Below, in pieces: positions 59,036 through 64,000 of a stretch of DNA of 64,000 nt. A model generated the notes under the pieces. That model ran no database searches, had not been told where the DNA came from, and saw only the letters and a program-made list of their open reading frames with translations. Source of the stretch: Streptomyces roseolilacinus (GTDB lineage Bacteria; Actinomycetota; Actinomycetes; Streptomycetales; Streptomycetaceae); NCBI RefSeq assembly GCF_014649335.1, contig NZ_BMSV01000001.1:1-64000 (forward strand), written 5' to 3'. The translations under genes were made by a program, and so were the position numbers. Each line of letters begins with the position of its first letter. The first letter of the stretch is position 1.

Positions 59036-59263
59036 GGGTACATCCTCCCCCTTCCGCGCACGTAACCGGTAAGTCATGGCACAAGACGTGGCGGCACCGG
59101 GTCCCCACCCGGCGCCCGTGGTCGTCGCTGCGGGCCGCACCAGCCTTTCGCTACGCGTCGTAGCGTAACTGCGCGGCGGGGGGCACGGGCCGTGCGGGCG
59201 GGTGAACTGGCTCACACGCGCGGCGCCGGGGCACCGCGCCTACCCGCCGGTATGGTCGCCGTC

Positions 59264-59917
59264 ATGTGCCGCCGCCACACCCCTCCCCCGAGCGCCGCCG
59301 CACGGGCCGGGCGCCCCGGGCGTCCGCGCAGCGCCGCAGCGGACACCGCGATCCTGGAGGCGACCCGCGCCGCCCTGGTCGAGCTGGGCTGGTCCAAGCT
59401 GTCGATGGGGGACGTGGCGGCCCGCGCCGGCGTCGCCAAGACCACCCTGTACCGGCGCTGGGCCGGCAAGAACGAGCTCGTCGTGGACGCCGTCGCCGTC
59501 CTCTTCGACGAGCTGGAGCTGCCCGACCGCGGCAGCCTCGCCGCGGACGTCGAGGGCGTGGTGCGCCAGTTCGCCGCGCTGCTCGAACGGCCCGAGGCGA
59601 AGACGGCGCTGATGGCCGTCGTCGCCGAGTCCACCCGCGACGAACCGCTGCGCGAGCGGATCCGCGCCTCCATCGTCGACCGGCAGAAGCGGCTGGTCCT
59701 GGAGGGCCGGGCCCGCGCCCAGGCCCGCGGCGAGCTGCCCGTGCCGGCGGACGACCGCGCCGACGCGGCGGGCGCGGCCGACGACCTGGTCTTCGACGTC
59801 ATCGCGGGCACCGTGGTCCACCGGGCCCTGGTCAGCGGGCAGCCCGTCGACGGGGAGTGGGTCCGGCGGTTCACGGCGCTGCTGCTCGGCGGCCTCGGCG
59901 CCGCCGCGTACGACTGA
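59264..59917 (+). CDS. TetR-family regulator
   Basis: A 217-residue protein from ATG 59264; an in-frame ATG at 59252 is also possible. The N-terminal helix-turn-helix (LSMGDVAARAGVAKTTLYRRWAGKNELV) is standard; the C-terminal ligand domain ends in LVFDVIAGTVVHRALVSGQPV. A -10-like TATGGT at 59251-59256 would put transcription at about the second ATG, so it may be leaderless. Ligand and target are unknown; the TTAC..GTAA dyads at 57.8-58.0 kb are possible sites. Confidence 0.88.
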   Translation: MCRRHTPPPSAAARAGRPGRPRSAAADTAILEATRAALVELGWSKLSMGDVAARAGVAKTTLYRRWAGKNELVVDAVAVLFDELELPDRGSLAADVEGVVRQFAALLERPEAKTALMAVVAESTRDEPLRERIRASIVDRQKRLVLEGRARAQARGELPVPADDRADAAGAADDLVFDVIAGTVVHRALVSGQPVDGEWVRRFTALLLGGLGAAAYD

Positions 59918-59949
59918 GCGGCCGGGAGCGGGCGGACCGGGCGGAGGGG

Positions 59950-60459
59950 TCAGAGCGGCCGGTACATGACGTGCAGCCCCGTGTAGCCGTGCACCGGGTG
60001 GCGAAAGGCGTCCGGGACGGTGCCGACGATCCCGAAGCCCAGGTCCTCGTAGAGCCGTACCGCGTGGGTGTTGGTCTGGACGACCGCGTTGAACTGCATC
60101 CCCCGGAAGCCGGCCTCCCTCGCCCACCGGAGGCTGTCCTCGACGAGCGCCCGGCCGACGCCGCGGTCGCCGTGCGCCGGGTCGACCATGTAGCTGGCGC
60201 TGGCGACGTGCGCGCCGTTGCCCGCCTGGTTGCGGTTCATCTTGGCGGTGCCGACGACCGTACCGGCCGCGTCGACGGCCACGACCGTGCGGTTCGGCGG
60301 CTCCAGCAGCCACCAGCCGCGCGCCTCCTCGGCGTCGAGGTCCACGGGGTAGGTGAAGGTCTCGCCCGCGGCGACGATCTGGTGGAAGAAGGGCCAGACG
60401 GCCGGCCAGTCGCCGGCGGTGGCCTCTCGGATCTCGGCATGCACGCGTCCAGCATGCAC
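59950..60459 (-). CDS. GNAT N-acetyltransferase (phosphinothricin-acetyltransferase-like)
   Basis: A 169-residue protein from GTG 60459, 7 bases after AAGGA. The acetyl-CoA motif is DRGVGRALVEDSLRWARE, with MVDPAHG before it and QTNTHAVRLYEDLGFGIVGTVPDAF after. It resembles the Pat/YncA group. An inverted repeat spans the ribosome site and start codon, suggesting translational control. Confidence 0.87.
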   Translation of the reverse strand: MHAGRVHAEIREATAGDWPAVWPFFHQIVAAGETFTYPVDLDAEEARGWWLLEPPNRTVVAVDAAGTVVGTAKMNRNQAGNGAHVASASYMVDPAHGDRGVGRALVEDSLRWAREAGFRGMQFNAVVQTNTHAVRLYEDLGFGIVGTVPDAFRHPVHGYTGLHVMYRPL

Positions 60460-60469
60460 GCCGAGATCC
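60429..60469 (-). promoter_or_regulatory. Hairpin covering the GNAT ribosome site and start codon
   Basis: Arms at 60429-60443 and 60455-60469 are complementary over 15 bases with one mismatch, loop 11 bases. On the minus strand the first arm holds the AAGGA-proximal bases and the GTG at 60459, so the folded mRNA would hide both. It may equally be a protein-binding dyad. Confidence 0.5.
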
Positions 60470-60502
60470 TTCGGGGGCGAAGGGTTTTCCGGCGGGGGCC
60501 GC

Positions 60503-62203
60503 TCAGAACCCGGCGGGCTCGGTGTACGTGCCCCACTCGTCGCGCAGGACGTCGCAGATCTCCCCGAGCGTGGCCTCGGCCCGTACCGCGTCGAGCATGG
60601 GCTCGATCATGTTGGAGCCGTCCCGGGCGGCGGCCAGCATCGCGTCGAGCGCGGCGCGCACCCTCGTGTCGTCGCGGCGGGCCTTGCGGTCGGCGAGGAT
60701 CCGCACCTGCTCGCGCTCCACCTCGTGGCTGACCCGGAGGATCTCCAGGTCGCCGGTGACCGAGCCGGTGTGGCAGTTGACGCCGACGACCTTCTTGTCG
60801 TCCTTCTCCAGGGACTGCTGGTAGCGGAAGGCGGCCTCGGCGATCTCGCCGGTGAACCAGCCGTCCTCGATCCCGCGCAGGATGCCGGAGGTGATCGGGC
60901 CGATGGGGTGCCGCCCGTCCGGGTGGACGCGCAGGCCGCGCTCCTTGATCTGGTCGAAGATCTTCTCGGCGTCGGCCTCGATCCGGTCGGTGAGCTGCTC
61001 CACGTACCAGGAGCCGCCCAGCGGGTCCGCGACGTTGGCGACGCCGGTCTCCTCCATCAGCACCTGCTGGGTGCGCAGGGCGATCTCGGCGGCCTGCTCG
61101 GAGGGGAGGGCGAGGGTCTCGTCGAGGGCGTTGGTGTGCAGCGAGTTGGTGCCGCCGAGCACCGCGGCGAGCGCCTCGACGGCGGTGCGCACGACGTTGT
61201 TGTAGGGCTGCTGCGCGGTCAGGGAGACGCCGGCGGTCTGGGTGTGGAAGCGGAGCCACTGCGCCTTGTCGGTCCTGGCGCCGTAGACCTCCTTCAGCCA
61301 GCGGGCCCAGATGCGGCGGGCCGCGCGGAACTTGGCGATCTCCTCGAAGAAGTCGACGTGCGCGTCGAAGAAGAAGGAGAGCCCGGGGGCGAAGACGTCG
61401 ACGTCCAGGCCGCGGGAGAGGCCGAGCTCGACGTAGGCGAAGCCGTCCGCGAGGGTGTACGCCAGCTCCTGCGCGGCCGTCGAGCCGGCCTCGCGGATGT
61501 GGTAGCCGGAGACGGAGAGCGGCTTGTAGGCGGGGATGTGCCGGGCGCAGTGCTCCATCAGGTCGCCGATGAGCCGCAGGTGCGGCTCGGGCCCGAACAG
61601 CCACTCCTTCTGGGCGATGTACTCCTTGAAGATGTCCGTCTGGAGCGTGCCGTTGAGGACGGACGGGTCGACGCCCTGGCGCTCGGCGGCGACGAGGTAC
61701 ATGCAGAAGACCGGGACGGCGGGGCCGCTGATGGTCATCGAGGTGGTGACGTCGCCGAGCGGGATGCCCTGGAAGAGGACCTCCATGTCGGCGGCGGAGT
61801 CGATGGCGACGCCGCAGTGGCCGACCTCGCCGAGGGAGCGGGGGTCGTCGGAGTCGCGGCCCATGAGCGTCGGCATGTCGAAGGCGACGGAGAGGCCGCC
61901 GCCGCCCGCGGCCAGGATCATCTTGTACCGCTCGTTCGTCTGCTCGGCGTTGCCGAAGCCGGCGAACTGGCGGATGGTCCAGGTGCGGCCGCGGTAGCCG
62001 GTCGGGTACAGGCCGCGGGTGAAGGGGTACTCACCGGGCCAGCCGATCCGCTCGAAGCCGTCGTAGGTGTCGCCGGGCCGCGGCCCGTAGACGGGCTCCA
62101 CGGGGTCACCGGAGAGCGTGGTGAAGTCGGCGTCGCGCTTCCTGGCGGCGTCGTAACGGGCCTGCCAGCGTCGGCGGCCTTCCTCGATGGCGTCAGCGTC
62201 CAT
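60503..62203 (-). CDS. icmA: Isobutyryl-CoA mutase large subunit
   Basis: A 566-residue protein from ATG 62203, the same length as characterised IcmA proteins. It is a methylmalonyl-CoA mutase-type catalytic barrel with no B12-binding domain, so it needs a separate small subunit (IcmB), absent from the window. Two residues that separate isobutyryl-CoA from methylmalonyl-CoA mutase are the isobutyryl type: Phe80 in TIRQFAGFG (Tyr in MCM) and Gln198 in EYIAQKEWLF (Arg in MCM). It interconverts isobutyryl- and n-butyryl-CoA in valine breakdown and polyketide precursor supply. A 24-bp palindrome lies 8 bases upstream. Confidence 0.95.
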   Translation of the reverse strand: MDADAIEEGRRRWQARYDAARKRDADFTTLSGDPVEPVYGPRPGDTYDGFERIGWPGEYPFTRGLYPTGYRGRTWTIRQFAGFGNAEQTNERYKMILAAGGGGLSVAFDMPTLMGRDSDDPRSLGEVGHCGVAIDSAADMEVLFQGIPLGDVTTSMTISGPAVPVFCMYLVAAERQGVDPSVLNGTLQTDIFKEYIAQKEWLFGPEPHLRLIGDLMEHCARHIPAYKPLSVSGYHIREAGSTAAQELAYTLADGFAYVELGLSRGLDVDVFAPGLSFFFDAHVDFFEEIAKFRAARRIWARWLKEVYGARTDKAQWLRFHTQTAGVSLTAQQPYNNVVRTAVEALAAVLGGTNSLHTNALDETLALPSEQAAEIALRTQQVLMEETGVANVADPLGGSWYVEQLTDRIEADAEKIFDQIKERGLRVHPDGRHPIGPITSGILRGIEDGWFTGEIAEAAFRYQQSLEKDDKKVVGVNCHTGSVTGDLEILRVSHEVEREQVRILADRKARRDDTRVRAALDAMLAAARDGSNMIEPMLDAVRAEATLGEICDVLRDEWGTYTEPAGF

Positions 62204-62210
62204 ACCTCGA

Positions 62211-62234
62211 ATTTACTAGGACGTCCTAGTAAAT
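62211..62234. promoter_or_regulatory. Perfect 24-bp palindrome over the icmA promoter
   Basis: ATTTACTAGGAC (62211-62222) is followed directly by its exact complement GTCCTAGTAAAT (62223-62234). It begins 8 bases before the icmA ATG, and a TAGTAA at its downstream end on the minus strand may be the -10. A repressor bound here would block icmA. Confidence 0.7.
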
Positions 62235-62287
62235 GTCGATGGCTGACCGCCGGGCGCACGCCGCGCCCGGCGGTCGGGGACGTGCGG

Positions 62288-62620
62288 TCACACCTTGGCG
62301 GCGACCGGCGCGGAGCCGGCGATCAGCGGCTGGACCTCACGGACGACCTTGCGCTCGACGAAGAAGGCGGCGGTCGGGATGGTGCCGGAGAGCAGGATCC
62401 ACAGGAGCTTGCCGAACGGCCAGCGGGCCTTGGAGCCCAGGTCGAAGGCGAAGATCAGGTAGATGATGTACAGCACGCCGTGGGTCTGGGACACCATGAA
62501 GGTGACGTCCTCGCCCACGCCGAAGCCGTACTTGGCGACCATGCACGCACAGAGCACGAGGAGCATGACGGCCGTGACGTAGGCCATCACCCGGTAGCGG
62601 GTCAGCACGCTGGATTTCAT
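62288..62620 (-). CDS. DUF3817-type small membrane protein
   Basis: A 110-residue protein from ATG 62620. Three membrane segments are visible (YVTAVMLLVLCACMVAKYGF, TFMVSQTHGVLYIIYLIFAF, LLWILLSGTIPTAAFF). The central YxVSQTHGxxYxxY-like block and length match DUF3817, found beside MarR genes in actinobacteria. No ribosome site is obvious. It lies between MarR (44 bases upstream) and icmA (84 bases downstream) on the same strand. Confidence 0.85.
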   Translation of the reverse strand: MKSSVLTRYRVMAYVTAVMLLVLCACMVAKYGFGVGEDVTFMVSQTHGVLYIIYLIFAFDLGSKARWPFGKLLWILLSGTIPTAAFFVERKVVREVQPLIAGSAPVAAKV

Positions 62621-62664
62621 GGCATCGAGCGTAACCACCCGATCCGGGCGATCTTCGCGCACCC

Positions 62665-63174
62665 CTACGTCTCGTCGAAGTCCCCCGCCGCCACCCGCAG
62701 CGGCCGCAGCATCGCGAAGATCTCGGCGCACTCCTCCGCGTCGTACGCGCCGAGGCCGAAGTCCATCGCCATCAGGTCCGCCGTGGCCGCCTCGACCACC
62801 TCGCGGCCCTTCCCGGTGATGGAGGCCAGCGTGCCGCGCCCGTCGTTCGGGTTGGGGCGCTTGGCCACCAGGCCGGAGCGGACCAGCCGGTCCACGGTGT
62901 TCGTCACCGACGTGGGGTGCACCATCAGCCGCTCGCCGATCTTCGACATGGGCAGCTCCCCCTCCTTGGAGAAGGTGAGCAGCACCAGCGCCTCGTACCG
63001 CGCGAACGTCAGCCCGTACGGCTTGACCACGGCGTCGACCTCGGCCAGCAGGATCTGGTGCGCGCGCATGATCGAGGTGATCGCGGCCATCGAGGGGACC
63101 GGGCCCCAGCGCTGCCGCCAGAGTTCGCCGGCACGGGCGATGGGGTCGAAGGGGAGACTGAGCGGCTTCGGCAC
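62665..63174 (-). CDS. MarR-family regulator
   Basis: A 169-residue protein from GTG 63174, 7 bases after AAGG. The winged helix (MSKIGERLMVHPTSVTNTVDRLVRSGLV, RRPNPNDGRGTLASITGKG-like KRPNPNDGRGTLASITGKG) is typical; N- and C-terminal helices should dimerise. It is the first gene of a minus-strand set with DUF3817 and icmA, so it may control icmA through the 24-bp palindrome; this is not shown. A TGACC/GGTCA repeat lies just before the start. Confidence 0.9.
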   Translation of the reverse strand: MPKPLSLPFDPIARAGELWRQRWGPVPSMAAITSIMRAHQILLAEVDAVVKPYGLTFARYEALVLLTFSKEGELPMSKIGERLMVHPTSVTNTVDRLVRSGLVAKRPNPNDGRGTLASITGKGREVVEAATADLMAMDFGLGAYDAEECAEIFAMLRPLRVAAGDFDET

Positions 63175-63341
63175 GCCATGACCTTACCGAGTGGTCACAT
63201 GGCGGTCAGCCCGATCTCACACTTCGGGCGCCGGGCCGCTCCGGCACCCCTCCAGGCGTCACTCCCGGTGTCGCACGGCGACTGCGCGTGACCACCGTGT
63301 CACGATGGCCGGGTCTGCCCGCAGCGATCCGAGGGATCTTG

Positions 63342-64000
63342 ATGTCCGGCAACCGACCGTCGTCCCGCGCCCTGCTCACCCTGACGCTCACCGCCCTCCT
63401 CGTCGCCTCCGGCTGCTCCTCCGGCCCCGGCCGGGGCGACGGCACCGCCGGGGAGCCGCCCTCCCCCGCGCCGGCCAGGCGGGGCGAGGCCGCCGCCCCC
63501 TCCTCCGGCTCCCCGTTCTGGGTCGACCCGGACAGCGCGGCGGCGCGGCAGGTGAGGGAGTACGAGGCGGCCGGCCGCACCGAGGAGGCGCGGCTCCTGC
63601 GGCGGATCTCCGAACGCCCCGCCGCGATCTGGCCGTCCGGCGACGACCCCGCGCGGGACGTGGCGCGGGCGGTGCGCGGCGCGACCGGCGAGGGGCGGAC
63701 GGTCGTCCTCGCCGCGTACAACGTCCCGCACCGCGACTGCGGCCGGTACTCGGCGGGCGGCGCCCCGGACGGGGAGGCGTACGGGCGGTGGGTCGACGCG
63801 TTCGCGGACGCCATCGGCGACGCCCCGGCCATCGTCGTCCTGGAACCGGACGCCGTGGCGCACGTGGTGGACGGCTGCACGACCGGGGCGGGCGCACAGG
63901 AGCGCTACCGGCTGCTGTCCCGGGCCGTGGACCGGCTGAAGCGGCAGCCGAACACCAGGGTGTACCTGGACGCGGGCAACCCGGCGTGGATGAGGGACCC
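63342..64000 (+). CDS. GH6 family cellulase, lipoprotein (partial, runs off the window)
   Basis: 219 codons from ATG 63342, 6 bases after GAGGG, before the window ends. A lipoprotein signal (RALLTLTLTALLVASGC, Cys25) is followed by a Gly/Pro/Ala linker and the GH6 fold: FWVDPDSAAARQVREY, VVLAAYNVPHRDCGRYSAGG (catalytic acid region) and IVVLEPDAVAHV. It should cut beta-1,4-glucan outside the cell; endo- or exo-type cannot be set from this part. The window ends at YLDAGNPAWMRD, before the C-terminal half. Confidence 0.9.
   Translation, partial: MSGNRPSSRALLTLTLTALLVASGCSSGPGRGDGTAGEPPSPAPARRGEAAAPSSGSPFWVDPDSAAARQVREYEAAGRTEEARLLRRISERPAAIWPSGDDPARDVARAVRGATGEGRTVVLAAYNVPHRDCGRYSAGGAPDGEAYGRWVDAFADAIGDAPAIVVLEPDAVAHVVDGCTTGAGAQERYRLLSRAVDRLKRQPNTRVYLDAGNPAWMRD

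Overview
The window is a high-GC actinomycete chromosome, most likely Streptomyces. Third codon positions are almost always G or C, GTG starts are common, GGAGG-type ribosome sites precede most genes, and lipoprotein-type secretion signals recur. From memory, the gene order (glycogen/GlgE genes, then MerR-thioredoxin, pfkA, pta-ackA-pyk and icmA) matches the S. coelicolor core region around SCO5413-SCO5469, read in reverse. That comparison is recalled and was not searched. No rRNA, tRNA, CRISPR array, insertion sequence or prophage was seen.

Layout. 1-5.5 kb: tail of a probable L-serine dehydratase gene, an intracellular GH43 enzyme with a LacI-type operator upstream, an EF-hand protein, a GNAT enzyme, a repeat-rich gap, a beta-propeller lipoprotein, a candidate small RNA and an RsbW-like ATPase. 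5.7-9.3 kb: enoyl-CoA hydratase and two L,D-transpeptidase lipoproteins. 9.4-18.8 kb: glgX, a heterodimeric ABC exporter, a serine beta-lactamase-like hydrolase, and a LysR/SDR divergent pair. 19-21 kb: secreted M4 metalloprotease. 21.4-37.6 kb: alpha-glucan metabolism (glgP, then glgE-treS-pep2-glgB), split by a five-gene block (24.2-29.3 kb) with a PhzS-like flavin monooxygenase, two unrecognised proteins, an AraC regulator and an NmrA-like oxidoreductase. 37.6-49 kb: a HelD/HelR-like helicase, MerR-thioredoxin, a secreted beta-propeller protein, a dicarboxylate transporter with its two-component system, an HTH regulator and a membrane-anchored HTH/ricin-fold protein. 48.6-54.8 kb: pfkA, pta, ackA and pyk. 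54.9-57.5 kb: an uncharacterised three-gene envelope operon (DUF6230/DUF6114). 58-64 kb: thioredoxin-TPR protein, TetR, GNAT, isobutyryl-CoA mutase large subunit, DUF3817, MarR and the start of a GH6 cellulase lipoprotein.

Functionally, the carbon-storage genes work together. TreS converts trehalose to maltose, Pep2 phosphorylates maltose, GlgE polymerises maltose-1-phosphate, GlgB branches the glucan, and GlgP and GlgX degrade it. pfkA and pyk carry glycolytic flux, and pta-ackA handle acetyl-CoA overflow. The less routine signals are the structured RNA candidate at 4.8 kb, the repeat/hairpin gap at 3.1-3.35 kb, the block inserted between glgP and glgE, the DUF6230/DUF6114 operon with its dyad-rich upstream region, and several precise operators (MerR, icmA, GNAT start hairpin).
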